A stretch of 64,000 bases of DNA, from NCBI GenBank assembly GCA_963781345.1, contig CAWAFQ010000015.1, positions 1-64,000 of the forward strand, written 5' to 3'. Below, one piece after another: positions 46,298 to 55,818 of the stretch. The translations under genes and the position numbers were made by a program. This stretch comes from JBBRHQ01 sp963781345. GTDB lineage: Bacteria; Actinomycetota; Thermoleophilia; Solirubrobacterales; 70-9. Position 1 is the stretch's first letter, and every line of letters begins with the position of its first letter. The notes under the pieces were generated by a model. That model ran no database searches. It was not told the origin of the DNA and worked only from the letters and a program-made list of their open reading frames with translations.

Positions 46298-47211
46298 GCG
46301 GAGCCCTCCAGCCTCCGCTTGACGGCCGCGGGGATCTCGTCGATCCGCTCGACAACCCGGATCCCAGCCGCCTCGAGGCGGGCGATCTTCTCGGTCGCCG
46401 TGTCCTCCTTGCCCTCGACGATCGTCCCGGCGTGGCCGAAGCTCATCCCCTTCATCTCCTCGTCGTCCATGAACTTGCCGGCCATGAAGGCGACGATCGG
46501 AAGGCGCGAGTCGTTCTCGGCCACCCACTCCGAGAGCTGCGCCTCCATGCGACCGCCGGGCTCGGTGTAGATGACGATCGCCCTGGTCTGCTCGTCTGCC
46601 TCGAAGTAGGGCATCAGCTCGGCATAGGTCGAACCGATGATCGCGTCGCCGCCGATCGAGATCGCCGTCGAGACGCCGAGCCCGGCCTGCGTCAGAGAAG
46701 AGGAGATCTCCGTCGTCATCCCGCCCGAGCGCGACATCACGCCGACCGGTCCCGGCGCGTAGGCCTTGGCGGCGTCCTTGGCCGGTCCGCCGATTCCGCC
46801 CATCTTGCAGATCTCGGGGACGATCAGGCCGAGGCAGTTGGGGCCGATGATCCGCGCCCCGCGCATTTCGGCGAGCTCGACCATCTGGGCGACGTCGCGG
46901 CGCGGAATGCGCTCGGTGACGATCACGATCAGCTTGATCTCGTTCTCGATCGCCTCGAGGACGGCGTCCTTGGTGAAGGCGGGGGGGACGGTGACGACCG
47001 AGCCGTCGACGGGGGCGCCGTGGTTCTCCACCGCCTGGGCGACCGTGTCGAAGACCGGTACGCCGTGGACCTCGCGCCCCTTGCGGCCGGGGGTCACCCC
47101 GCCGACCACCTTGGAGCCGTAGTCGAGGCACTCGCGGGTCAGGTTGACCGCCTCGCGCCCGGTGATGCCCTGGACGATGAAGGTCATGTCCTTGCCGAGG
47201 AGGATCGACAT
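46294..47211 (-). CDS. Succinyl-CoA synthetase alpha-like subunit
   Basis: 305 residues. CoA-binding Rossmann domain (MTFIVQGITGREAVNLTREC), GSVVTVPPAFTKDAVLEAI, and the phosphorylated His in FGHAGTIVEG. ADP-forming acyl-CoA ligase alpha chain. It is adjacent to the beta chain with no spacer. Context (ferredoxin, AMP ligase) differs from a TCA-cycle sucCD, so the acid substrate may be other than succinate. Confidence 0.92.
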   Translation of the reverse strand: MSILLGKDMTFIVQGITGREAVNLTRECLDYGSKVVGGVTPGRKGREVHGVPVFDTVAQAVENHGAPVDGSVVTVPPAFTKDAVLEAIENEIKLIVIVTERIPRRDVAQMVELAEMRGARIIGPNCLGLIVPEICKMGGIGGPAKDAAKAYAPGPVGVMSRSGGMTTEISSSLTQAGLGVSTAISIGGDAIIGSTYAELMPYFEADEQTRAIVIYTEPGGRMEAQLSEWVAENDSRLPIVAFMAGKFMDDEEMKGMSFGHAGTIVEGKEDTATEKIARLEAAGIRVVERIDEIPAAVKRRLEGSA

Positions 47212-48426
47212 CTAGCCGTCCCCCTGGATCTTGGCGACCGCTCTTCCCGCCGCCTCCCACATCGACACGGACCGGTCGCAGTACTCGACCCCGTAGCGCT
47301 CGAGGATCTTGAAGCCCTCGTCCTCCCAGGCGCCGGGGATGCGGAAGATCGCGATCGTCTCGCCCGGGTCCTTGCCGAGCTCGAGGCAGGCCTTGATCAC
47401 GCCGCGGGCGACGATGTCGACCCGGGTGTTGGAGACGATCGACATCATCACCGCGATCTTCTCGACACCGTCCTTGCTCAGCACCTCCTTGGCGAGGCCA
47501 CATGACTTGGCGACCGAGGGGTTGCCGCCGATCTCGGAGTAGTTCGCCGGCCGGCCGCCCTGGCTCCTGACCGCATCGGTGAGGGTCAGGGAGCCCCCGC
47601 CGGCACCGATCACCAGGCCGAGGTTCCCAGCGAAGCCGTGGTCCTTGCCCTGGATCACCCCGCGGTGGTCGGCGGCGTCGATCGCGGCGACGTTTCGCTC
47701 GAAATCGCTGGGCTCATAGGGCTCGCGGGTGTCGTCGGGCTCGATGCCGAGCGCCCCCTCCAGCACGGCCTTCTGCCGGGGCTTGGCCTCGTTCTCCATC
47801 TCCATGTGGGCATCGAGGGCGACGAAGCTGCCGTCGGAGAGCTCGGCGAGGGGGTTGATCTCGGCCAGGGTCATGTCGTTGTCGCGGAAGAGGCGGGCGA
47901 GGCGGGCGAGGACAGGCGTCGCCCGGTTCAGCTGCGAGCCCGTGACCCCGGTTGCGGCGATCGTCTGCTTCGCCTCGAAGTCGGAGATCGGCATCAGATT
48001 GGACAGGTGCCCGCGGCCGACGTGGTCGGGGTGCTCCTCGGCGACCTGCTCGATATCGATCCCGCCCATGTCGCTGAACAGCATCAGCGGCCTCTTTGCG
48101 GTGCCGTCCCAGACAACCCCGGCGTAGTACTCCTGTTTGACCTCTGCCTTCGGGTCGACGAGGACGCCGCGCGGCATCTGTCCGTTGATCTCGAGCTCGA
48201 GGATTTCCTCAGCGTGTGCGGCGGCCTCCTCGGGGGTGTCGGCGAACCTGACGCCGCCGGCCTTCATCCGGCCCCCCGAGAGCACCTGGGACTTGATCAC
48301 CACCGGGCCGCCGATCTCCTCGGCCGCGGTGCGGGCCTGCTCCGCGGTCGTGCAGAAGCCGTACTTGGTGACCGGGATTCCGGCACGCTCGACGATCTGG
48401 CGGGCTTCGTACTCGTAGAAGCGCAT
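47212..48426 (-). CDS. Succinyl-CoA synthetase beta-like subunit (ATP-grasp)
   Basis: 404 residues. ATP-grasp N-domain (YEYEARQIVERAGIPVTKYG, GPVVIKSQVLSGGRMKAGGV), metal site LAEINPLAELSDG and FVALDAHMEMENEAKPRQ, and the C-terminal flavodoxin-like domain with ANYSEIGGNPS and VDIVARGVIKACLELG. First gene of the operon. Divergent from the DUF4333 gene. Confidence 0.92.
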   Translation of the reverse strand: MRFYEYEARQIVERAGIPVTKYGFCTTAEQARTAAEEIGGPVVIKSQVLSGGRMKAGGVRFADTPEEAAAHAEEILELEINGQMPRGVLVDPKAEVKQEYYAGVVWDGTAKRPLMLFSDMGGIDIEQVAEEHPDHVGRGHLSNLMPISDFEAKQTIAATGVTGSQLNRATPVLARLARLFRDNDMTLAEINPLAELSDGSFVALDAHMEMENEAKPRQKAVLEGALGIEPDDTREPYEPSDFERNVAAIDAADHRGVIQGKDHGFAGNLGLVIGAGGGSLTLTDAVRSQGGRPANYSEIGGNPSVAKSCGLAKEVLSKDGVEKIAVMMSIVSNTRVDIVARGVIKACLELGKDPGETIAIFRIPGAWEDEGFKILERYGVEYCDRSVSMWEAAGRAVAKIQGDG

Positions 48427-48534
48427 AGCGGGCGGGAACCCTACTTCAACAAGTGTTGCGCCTCAGTTCCGAGGCAGCCGCCTCGGCATCGGCGATACTT
48501 CCTGTCCTCGCGACCTTGATGAGGGGAGAGCGGC

Positions 48535-48837
48535 ATGGCAAAGGGGGTTCGTGTTTCAGCGGCGATCGGATTTTCGGTTGCCGCTCTGGCGATCGCCGGT
48601 TGCGGCGACACGGTCATCGACAACGGCAAGGCCGAGGACGCGATCAGGGCCGACGTCGAGAAGAGCCTCAAGGTCCCCGTCAAATCGGTCGAGTGCCCCT
48701 CCGATGTCAAGGTGGAGGCGGGGAAGACCTTCGAATGCATCGTCACCGCCGCCAACGGCAAGAAGGCGACGGCGACCCTGAAGATCCTCAACTCGGACGC
48801 CGACGTCAGCTTCGTCGACTTTCAGCCGATCAAGTAG
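48535..48837 (+). CDS. DUF4333 lipoprotein
   Basis: 100 residues with lipobox AIAGCGD, then the DUF4333 body AEDAIRADVEKSLKVPVKSVECPSDVKVEAGKTFEC (in two parts: AEDAIRADVEKSLKVPVKSV and ECPSDVKVEAGKTFEC). Two Cys form the usual disulfide. Typical actinobacterial surface lipoprotein of unknown role. Confidence 0.9.
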   Translation: MAKGVRVSAAIGFSVAALAIAGCGDTVIDNGKAEDAIRADVEKSLKVPVKSVECPSDVKVEAGKTFECIVTAANGKKATATLKILNSDADVSFVDFQPIK

Positions 48838-48951
48838 CGCTCGTCACTAGCTGGGGCACCGACGCTGCGCCGGAATCGCCGGTCCGGCAGAATGGCGGCT
48901 GGGACTTGGGAGAGGTCCGGACTCGACAAAAAGGAGTAGTGAAGAGGACTC

Positions 48952-50766
48952 GTGAGCCAGACCACTGCGTCTTCCGCGCCGACCAAGAACCTCAAGCTGA
49001 TCTCGTGGGTCGATGAGATCGCCAAGCTGACCCAAGCCGACTCGGTCCACTGGTGCGACGGTTCGGCGCAGGAGTACGACCGCCTCGCCCAGGAGCTCGT
49101 CGACGCCGGCACCTTCGAGCGCCTCTCCGACGCCAAGAGGCCCAACTCCTACCTGGCGCTCTCCGACCCCGGTGACGTCGCCCGGGTCGAGGACCGGACC
49201 TTCATCTGCTCCGAGAGCTCCGAGGATGCGGGCCCGAACAACAACTGGAACGAGCCCGCCGAGATGCGCGAGAAGCTCCGCGGCCTCTTCGCCGGCTCGA
49301 TGAAGGGCCGCACGATGTACGTGGTGCCGTTCTCGATGGGGCCGCTCGGCTCCCACATCTCCCACATCGGCGTCCAACTCACCGACTCCGCCTACGTCGC
49401 GGTATCGATGAGGATCATGACCCGGATGGGGGCCGGCGCCCTCGAGGTTCTCGGAGCCGACGGCGAGTTCGTCCCCTGCGTGCACTCGGTCGGAATGCCG
49501 CTGGCGGAGGGAGCCGAGGACGTCCCCTGGCCCTGCAACGCCGAGAACAAGTACATCGTCCACTACCCCGAGACGCGGGAGATCTGGTCCTACGGCTCCG
49601 GCTACGGCGGCAACGCGCTGCTCGGGAAGAAGTGCTTCGCCCTGCGGATCGCCTCGGTCATGGCCCGTGACCAGGGTTGGATGGCCGAGCACATGCTGAT
49701 CCTCAAGCTCACCTCTCCAGAGGGCGGCGTCAAGTACCTGGGCGGCGCCTTCCCGTCCGCCTGCGGCAAGACGAACCTCTCGATGATGATCCCCAGCCTT
49801 CCGGGATGGAAGGTCGAGACGATCGGCGACGACATCGCCTGGATGAAGGTCCACGAGGACGGCCGCCTCTACGCCGTCAACCCCGAGTTCGGCTTCTTCG
49901 GCGTCGCCCCCAACACCAGCCCGAAGACCAATCCCAATGCCCTGGCGACGGTCGCAGAGAACTCGATCTTCACCAACTGCGCGAAGACCGACGAGGGCGA
50001 CATCTGGTGGGAAGGGATGACGCCCGAGCCGCCCGCGCACGCGATCGACTGGCACGGCAAGGACTGGACTCCGGAGGCCGAGGCGCCGGCCGCCCACCCC
50101 AACGCCCGCTTCACGACGCCGGCGTCGCAGTGCCCGGCGATCGCCCCGGAGTGGGAGGACCCCAACGGGGTCCCGATCGACGCCTTCCTCTTCGGCGGGC
50201 GCCGGGCGACCGTCGTGCCGCTTGTCCACGAGGCGTTCGACTGGGAGCACGCGGTCTTCATGGGGTCGACCATGTCCTCGGAGACGACGGCCGCGGCCGC
50301 CGGGGCGGTCGGCGAGCTTCGCTTCGACCCGATGGCGATGCTGCCCTTCTGCGGCTACAACCTGGCCGACTACTTCTCGCACTGGCTGAAGATCGGCCGC
50401 CGCGAGGGCATCGTGCTGCCGCGGGTCTTCTACGTCAACTGGTTTCGCAAGGGCGCCGACGGCAAGTTCCTCTGGCCGGGCTTCGGCGAGAACAGCCGCG
50501 TGCTCGAATGGATCTTCCGCCGCTGCGACGGTGAGGCCGAGGCGACCGAGTCCGCGATCGGCCTGCTCCCCGCCGAGGGCGCGATCAAGACCGACGGTCT
50601 CGAGATCTCCGCTGAGGCGATGCGTGAGCTGACCACGGTCGACGAGGATCTCGTCCGTGCGCAGCTGCCCCAGGTCGAGGAGCACCTGGCCAAGTTCGGT
50701 GACCACCTGCCGCCCAAGGTCCGCGCCCAGTTCGAGGCGCTCCAAGAGCGGCTCGGTGTGAGCTGA
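48952..50766 (+). CDS. pckG: Phosphoenolpyruvate carboxykinase (GTP)
   Basis: 604 residues, GTG start. Converts oxaloacetate and GTP to PEP for gluconeogenesis. P-loop KYLGGAFPSACGKTNLSM, FVPCVHSVG, GDDIAWMKVHEDGRLYAVN and GSTMSSETTAAAAG. RBS AAAGGAG upstream. Standard length; fits with the full glycolysis/gluconeogenesis set at 4.8-9.3 kb. Confidence 0.97.
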   Translation: MSQTTASSAPTKNLKLISWVDEIAKLTQADSVHWCDGSAQEYDRLAQELVDAGTFERLSDAKRPNSYLALSDPGDVARVEDRTFICSESSEDAGPNNNWNEPAEMREKLRGLFAGSMKGRTMYVVPFSMGPLGSHISHIGVQLTDSAYVAVSMRIMTRMGAGALEVLGADGEFVPCVHSVGMPLAEGAEDVPWPCNAENKYIVHYPETREIWSYGSGYGGNALLGKKCFALRIASVMARDQGWMAEHMLILKLTSPEGGVKYLGGAFPSACGKTNLSMMIPSLPGWKVETIGDDIAWMKVHEDGRLYAVNPEFGFFGVAPNTSPKTNPNALATVAENSIFTNCAKTDEGDIWWEGMTPEPPAHAIDWHGKDWTPEAEAPAAHPNARFTTPASQCPAIAPEWEDPNGVPIDAFLFGGRRATVVPLVHEAFDWEHAVFMGSTMSSETTAAAAGAVGELRFDPMAMLPFCGYNLADYFSHWLKIGRREGIVLPRVFYVNWFRKGADGKFLWPGFGENSRVLEWIFRRCDGEAEATESAIGLLPAEGAIKTDGLEISAEAMRELTTVDEDLVRAQLPQVEEHLAKFGDHLPPKVRAQFEALQERLGVS

Positions 50767-50835
50767 GCGGCTGAGACGGGAGCTCACGGATCGTAGGGCT
50801 CGGCTCCGGGAGGGCCGACGGCTATCGTTTCTCGC

Positions 50836-52405
50836 TTGGCACAACGCCGCAATGAGCTGACTCTGCTGATGACAGCCCTTGTGGGGCTGGTCTTCGCTCT
50901 CGACCTGCTCTGGAGCCTGCTCAAGGGCCCCACCGGCAGTATCGCTTACCTGCTGATTGACGAGCCCTTGCACCTCGTGACCTGCGCTGTCGCGATCATC
51001 TCGGTCGCTGCACTCGCCGGATCGTGGCCAGCCGCGCGCTTCGTCGTGGCGGCGCTCGTCACCAGTGTGGCGATCGACGTCGACCACCTTCCGGGTTATC
51101 TCGGATCGCACCTGCTCGCCGGGTCCCTGCCGCGACCATACACGCATGGTCTGCTGCTGGTCGCGGCCTTGGTGGCACTCGGCTTGGCGTCTCGGCGTCG
51201 CGAGATCCGCGAGTTGTCCTTCGGCATTGCCTTCGGCATCTCGGCGCACCTCCTCCGCGACCTCGCAACGGGGCCCGGCGTGCCACTCGTCTGGCCGATC
51301 TCGGGCGGAACCGTCAGGCTGCCCTATGCCGTCTTCGCCGGGTCGCTGGCGTTGCCGGTCCTTGCTGTAAGTGCGGTAAGGGAGCCCGCTGGCGCCAGGA
51401 GGCGTCTCGGCTTGGCAACGATGCTTGTCACTATGGCGGTCGCCGCTGCGCTTGCCGCCATTCCCAGCTCGGCCGCGGCAACATCGGTCGTGAGCGTCGG
51501 AGCCTTCATACCCGGGGGGGACTCGAACCCGTCGCTGATCGACGACATGGCAAGGAGCATCGGCCGTCAGCCGGCGATGATCGTGAGCTACAAGGACTGG
51601 AGCCAGGCGCCGTTCGTGCGCGACCAGCTCGACGGCATCTGGAATCACGGAGCTGTCCCGATGATCACCTGGGAGCCGTGGACGTCGTCCGGCGACGGCA
51701 TTTCGCTCAGGCGGGTGGCGCGCGGGAAATACGATGGGTATGTAGAGGACGCAGCGCGCGCAGCGGCCGCCTGGAACAGGCCCCTGATGGTCCGCTTTGC
51801 TCAGGAGATGAACGGTCCCTGGTTCCCGTGGAGCGGCAGCCCATCGGCGTACAGGGCCGCCTGGCGGCACATCGTCAGGGTCTTTCGCAGGTCCGGCGCC
51901 GACAGAGTGCGATGGGTGTGGACCCCGTACGCGAACAGCGGAGGTCACCGCCCATTCAGTCGCTATTTCCCCGGCGGCAGATGGGTCGATTGGGTCGGGC
52001 TCGACGGAATCAATTGGGGTGGCGCCTTTCCATGGCGCAGTTTCATTCAGATCTTCGGTGCTTCCTACCGGGAGCTCGTGCGGCTCACTTCGAAACCGAT
52101 CGTGCTCGCCGAGACCGGCTCGGGGGAGCAGGGAGGCAACGAAAGCTCGCTGGGTCTCGTCGATGCTTCGGCGCAACATCCCTCGTATGACCCACATCAG
52201 GGCAATTTCCTTCTGGAACGTTGACGATGGGCGCGGCGACCTCCGCGTCGACAGTTCCCCAGCTTCAGTGCGGGCGCTCCGCAGCGCTCTCGCCAAACCG
52301 CGGTACAGATCGTCTAGGAAGGCCTTGATCAGCGTACCCTCGCTGCTGCGTGCCGAGACGGCCGGGCCCTTTCCGGGCGCCGGAGCCGCGCTTGCCTGGC
52401 GGTGA
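50836..52405 (+). CDS. DUF457/YdjM-like membrane domain fused to GH26-type hydrolase (frameshifted)
   Basis: TTG start. Residues ~1-200 are a multi-TM domain with IDVDHLPGYLG, RPYTHGLLLVAAL and GISAHLLRDLATGPGVPLVWP, the metal-ligand pattern of DUF457 (YdjM-like putative hydrolases). After a further TM the C-terminal half is a GH26-like barrel: GAFIPGGDSNPSL, VPMITWEPWTSSG, acid/base Glu in RFAQEMNGPWFPW, and nucleophile Glu in IVLAETGSGEQGG. A one-base insertion near 52146-52151 shifts the frame; homology resumes with WVSSMLRRNIPRMTHIRAIS to the stop at 52405. Likely cleaves a mannan-like or other beta-glycan at the outer membrane face. Confidence 0.78.
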
Positions 52406-52412
52406 TGCGGCG

Positions 52413-53565
52413 GTGGGTCTGGTACTGCGCCGCGCTCTGCCGGCGGCTCTTGTCGCGGCTATCGCGGCGCTCGCCGCAAGTCCGGCCGGCGCCGCGCCCA
52501 TAGCGCTCGGCGCGTACATGCCCGGGGCCTCCGATGATCCGGGCCTGATCGACCGGTTCGCCCGCCAGACCGGCCGCGCCCCGGTGATTGTCAACTCGTA
52601 TAAGGACTGGAGCAGCCTGCCCTTCGACCGCGCCGAGCTTGAGTCTGTTTCGGAAGCGCAGGGGCGGTGCCGATGATCACCTGGGAGCCCTGGACCTCAA
52701 GCGGGGGTGACTTCCCGTTGAGGGCGATTGCGGCGGGGCGGTTCGACCGCTATCTCCGCAGGGCCGCCGGCTCCGCGGCACACTCGGGTAGGCCATTGTT
52801 GGTCCGCTTTGCGCAAGAGATGAACGGAGACTGGTTCCCCTGGGGCCAGCGCGCCGAAGGCAACACAGGGCGGGCATTCAGGAGGGCATGGAAGCATGTC
52901 GTCAACCTCTTCCGTTTCCAAAGCGCCACGAACGTCGAGTGGGTCTGGTCCCCGAATGAGGACTCGGGCGGGAGGTTCCAATTTGGACCGCTCTACCCCG
53001 GCGACGAATGGGTGAACTGGGTCGCCCTCGATGGCTTCAACTGGGGGGGCTCAGTTGGGTGGCCCTCGTTCACGAGGGTGTTCGGCAGTACCTATGACCG
53101 GCTGGTTCAATCACTTCCCGGCCGATGATGATCGCCGAGACGGCGGCGGGTGAGAGCGGAGGCGACAAGGCCGCCTGGATCACCAGCGCGCTCGAGCGTG
53201 AGGCGCCGCGTTTCTCTCACGTCCGGGCGCTGGTCTGGTTCAACGTCGATGATCCACGCGGGGATTTCCGTGCCAACAGCTCTAACGCGTCGCTGCGAGC
53301 CTTCCGCAATGCGGTCAACTCGCCCTCCTATTCCGCGACCCGTCGCACACTCCTCAAGACGCCTGCGTTACTGCCGGCGGGCGCCCCCGCCCCACTTCCC
53401 CCAGACGGAGGTTACGGCGCCCCGTCGTTCCTCGAGAAGCTGTGGTTGAAGGTGCACGGCAAGTACGTGTGGCTCGTTTGCGCGGTCGTCCTCTCGGTGC
53501 TGGCGCTCACCGCCGCGGTTCTCGCGATGCGCCGAAGGTCTAGGCGACGCGGAGCCCCCGTCTAA
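52413..53565 (+). CDS. Membrane-anchored GH26-type glycoside hydrolase (two frameshifts)
   Basis: GTG 52413 gives a signal peptide (ALPAALVAAIAALAASPAGA). GH26-like motifs GAYMPGASDDPGL, PMITWEPWTSSGG, acid/base Glu in RFAQEMNGDWFPW, VALDGFNWGG and nucleophile Glu in MIAETAAGESGG. The C-terminus has a TM anchor (VWLVCAVVLSVLALTAAVLAM) and a basic tail, so the enzyme faces outward. One base is missing at the G-run 52661-52664 and one near 53116-53124; with both corrected it reads through as ~385 residues. Two bases before the deacetylase gene. Confidence 0.78.
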
Positions 53566-53567
53566 CC

Positions 53568-54341
53568 ATGCTCACAGTCATCGGCACCGATCTGGTCATT
53601 CTCTGCTATCACGCGGTCAGCGATACTTGGCCGAGCGTTGGCGCGATCGAGCCGAAGGCTCTCGAACGGCAGGTCCGGCACCTGCTGAAGCGGGGGTACC
53701 GGCCGCTCACGCTCTCCGCCGCGCTCAATGTCGAAGCAGGGGGGCGGAGTCTCGCAGTCACCTTCGACGACGCCTTCCATTCGGTGTTCGAGCAGGGCCT
53801 CCCTGTTCTGGAGGGGCTCGGAGTCCCGGCTACCTTGTTCGTCCCGACGGACTATGCAACCGAAGCGGCACCGATGACTTGGTCGAGCTTGGGGCAGTGG
53901 GTCGGCACCTCATACGAACAGGAGCTGCGATGCATGTCCTGGGACAGTGTTCGGCGCCTTCTGGAAGTCGGTTGGGAGGTCGGATCCCACACATGCTCCC
54001 ACCCGGACCTAACCGCCATTGATCCCAAAGAGGCCGCGACCGAGCTGTCAAGTTCACGAGATGTTTGCGAGGCCGAATTGCAGAGCTTCTGCACCTCGCT
54101 GGCATATCCGTTTGGATCCGTTGACGAGGGTGTCGTCGATCTGGCGAGGGGAGCTGGCTACAGGCACGCGGTGACCCTCGGCGATCGTCTCCTCGGACCC
54201 CGATGTCGGGACCGCCCGCTCAAGCTCTCGCGCGAGGGCGTTTACCGCACCACCCGCCGACCTCACTTCGCGGCAGCCACTTCGCCCCTGTTCGGCAGGG
54301 TGCGCGGTTCTCAGCTCTACAGCAAGCTGGCGCCTTCCTAG
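53568..54341 (+). CDS. NodB-type polysaccharide deacetylase
   Basis: 257 residues, no signal peptide. CE4 motifs: catalytic Asp pair in VTFDDAFHS, metal His in GSHTCSHPDL, YPFGS and a late GYRHAVTL. Removes N- or O-acetyl groups from a polysaccharide. Sits between GH26-type genes, so the glycan made nearby is the likely substrate, perhaps acting on lipid-linked or cytoplasmic-side intermediates given the lack of a signal. Confidence 0.9.
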   Translation: MLTVIGTDLVILCYHAVSDTWPSVGAIEPKALERQVRHLLKRGYRPLTLSAALNVEAGGRSLAVTFDDAFHSVFEQGLPVLEGLGVPATLFVPTDYATEAAPMTWSSLGQWVGTSYEQELRCMSWDSVRRLLEVGWEVGSHTCSHPDLTAIDPKEAATELSSSRDVCEAELQSFCTSLAYPFGSVDEGVVDLARGAGYRHAVTLGDRLLGPRCRDRPLKLSREGVYRTTRRPHFAAATSPLFGRVRGSQLYSKLAPS

Positions 54342-54457
54342 GATCAGAGCAGGCGGTACGCGCCTGATCTCGCAAACGAGAGCGGGGCGCCGAGACATAC
54401 GTCCAGGGTCTGGGGTGCCCACTGGCGCATCTGTGGCGGTGGTCCGACGAGGTAAGT

Positions 54458-55762
54458 GTGTCCACCTCGATTCGGCCAAGATTCGCGTCTCTTCTTGCGA
54501 CGATCTCAATAGCGGCCGCGCTGGCCGCGGTTCCGGCCTCGGCATCAGCGACGATCCAGCTCGGTGCCTACACGCCCGGGGCTCCCGCGAACGCCCAGGC
54601 GCTCTCCGATTACGCGGCAATGGTCGGTCGCAAGCCGGACATCGTCATGTGGTACCGCGACTTCGGCCAGCCGCTGCTCTACTCGAACGAGGTTTCCAAC
54701 CTCCGTGCCACCGGTCAGACGCCGATGGCGACCTGGGAGCCCTACAGCCAGACGCTCTCTCAGATCGCCTCGGGCGCTTACGACACATACCTCCACGAAT
54801 CGGCCCAGATCGCCAAGACCTGGGGCAGCACCATGATGATCCGCTTCGGTCACGAGATGAACGGAACCTGGTACCCGTGGGCCGGAGGCAACGCTTCCCC
54901 TGAAACGTTTGTTGCCGCCTGGCGCCACATCGTCTCGGTCTTCCGCGCCGACGGTGCCAATAATGTCAAGTGGGTCTGGTCCCCGAACATCCAGGAGGGG
55001 AGCAAGTATCCGATCGCTCCGTACTTCCCCGGCGACGCGTGGATCGACTTCGTCGCCCTCGACGGTTACAACTGGGGCCAGGCGCCTGGTGAGAGTTGGC
55101 GGAGCCTCCAGAGCGTCTTCGCCCCCTCCTACTCGATCGTGACCGGGCTGAGCTCAAAGCCCGTGGTCTTCACCGAGACGTCCTCGAGTGAACGGGGCGG
55201 CGACAAGGCGGCCTGGATTCGCCAGGGATTCCTCTCGACGATTCCGCAGAGCTTCCCTCGGGTCAGCGCTGTCGTCTGGTTCAACAGGTCCCAGGAAGAT
55301 GACTGGCGAATCAACTCGTCTCAGACCTCGCTCTCCGCCTACCGCGCGGTTGTCGCGTGTTCCATCTACGGCGGCACCGGACCATGCGAGACCGGCGCCA
55401 CCGGAACAACGGGCACGATCGGAACAACGGGCACGACCGGAGCTAAGGGCGCGAAGCACAAGAAGAGGCTGGCCTTCAGGTCTCTCTACGTACCTCAGCG
55501 GGTAAGGAGCAGGCTCAACGGCGCGATCTCCTACGGCCTCTCGCGGACGGCGTGGGTGAAGATCAAGATCCTGTCGCGCGGGCACTATTCGCGGCGTGTG
55601 ATCCTGATCCGCAGGAGTCACGCGGGTCACAACAGACTGCCGCTGGCCCGGATCTTGCGACGGCGCAGGCTGCACGTCGGCAAGTACCGGGTCGTAATCA
55701 GCGCTCACAACGGCCTGGGTCAGCGCTCCCGCAGCCGCAAGGATCGCTTCCGCGTCGTCTAG
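54458..55762 (+). CDS. Secreted GH26-type hydrolase with Gly-Thr linker and C-terminal basic domain
   Basis: 434 residues, intact. GTG start, signal peptide (FASLLATISIAAALAAVPASASA). GH26 barrel: GAYTPGAPANAQAL, acid/base Glu in RFGHEMNGTWYPW, KWVWSPNIQ, VALDGYNWGQ, nucleophile Glu in VVFTETSSSERGG. Then Cys pair, collagen-like GTTGT repeats (~310-330), and a basic C-terminal domain (~335-434) rich in Arg/Lys that could bind acidic glycan or wall. Unlike the other two copies it has the usual His before the acid/base Glu. Confidence 0.88.
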   Translation: MSTSIRPRFASLLATISIAAALAAVPASASATIQLGAYTPGAPANAQALSDYAAMVGRKPDIVMWYRDFGQPLLYSNEVSNLRATGQTPMATWEPYSQTLSQIASGAYDTYLHESAQIAKTWGSTMMIRFGHEMNGTWYPWAGGNASPETFVAAWRHIVSVFRADGANNVKWVWSPNIQEGSKYPIAPYFPGDAWIDFVALDGYNWGQAPGESWRSLQSVFAPSYSIVTGLSSKPVVFTETSSSERGGDKAAWIRQGFLSTIPQSFPRVSAVVWFNRSQEDDWRINSSQTSLSAYRAVVACSIYGGTGPCETGATGTTGTIGTTGTTGAKGAKHKKRLAFRSLYVPQRVRSRLNGAISYGLSRTAWVKIKILSRGHYSRRVILIRRSHAGHNRLPLARILRRRRLHVGKYRVVISAHNGLGQRSRSRKDRFRVV

Positions 55763-55818
55763 CTAGATGGTTGATTCGAGATAGGGGGCTCGGATCGTCG
55801 CCAGCAACGGCGGCCTCT

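Noticed and set aside
48847..52296. Very long open frame (over 1100 codons) on the - strand opposite pckG and the first GH26 gene
   Set aside because: It is the mirror of strongly biased GC-rich codons; no domain is recognisable and both real genes on the + strand have clear motifs.
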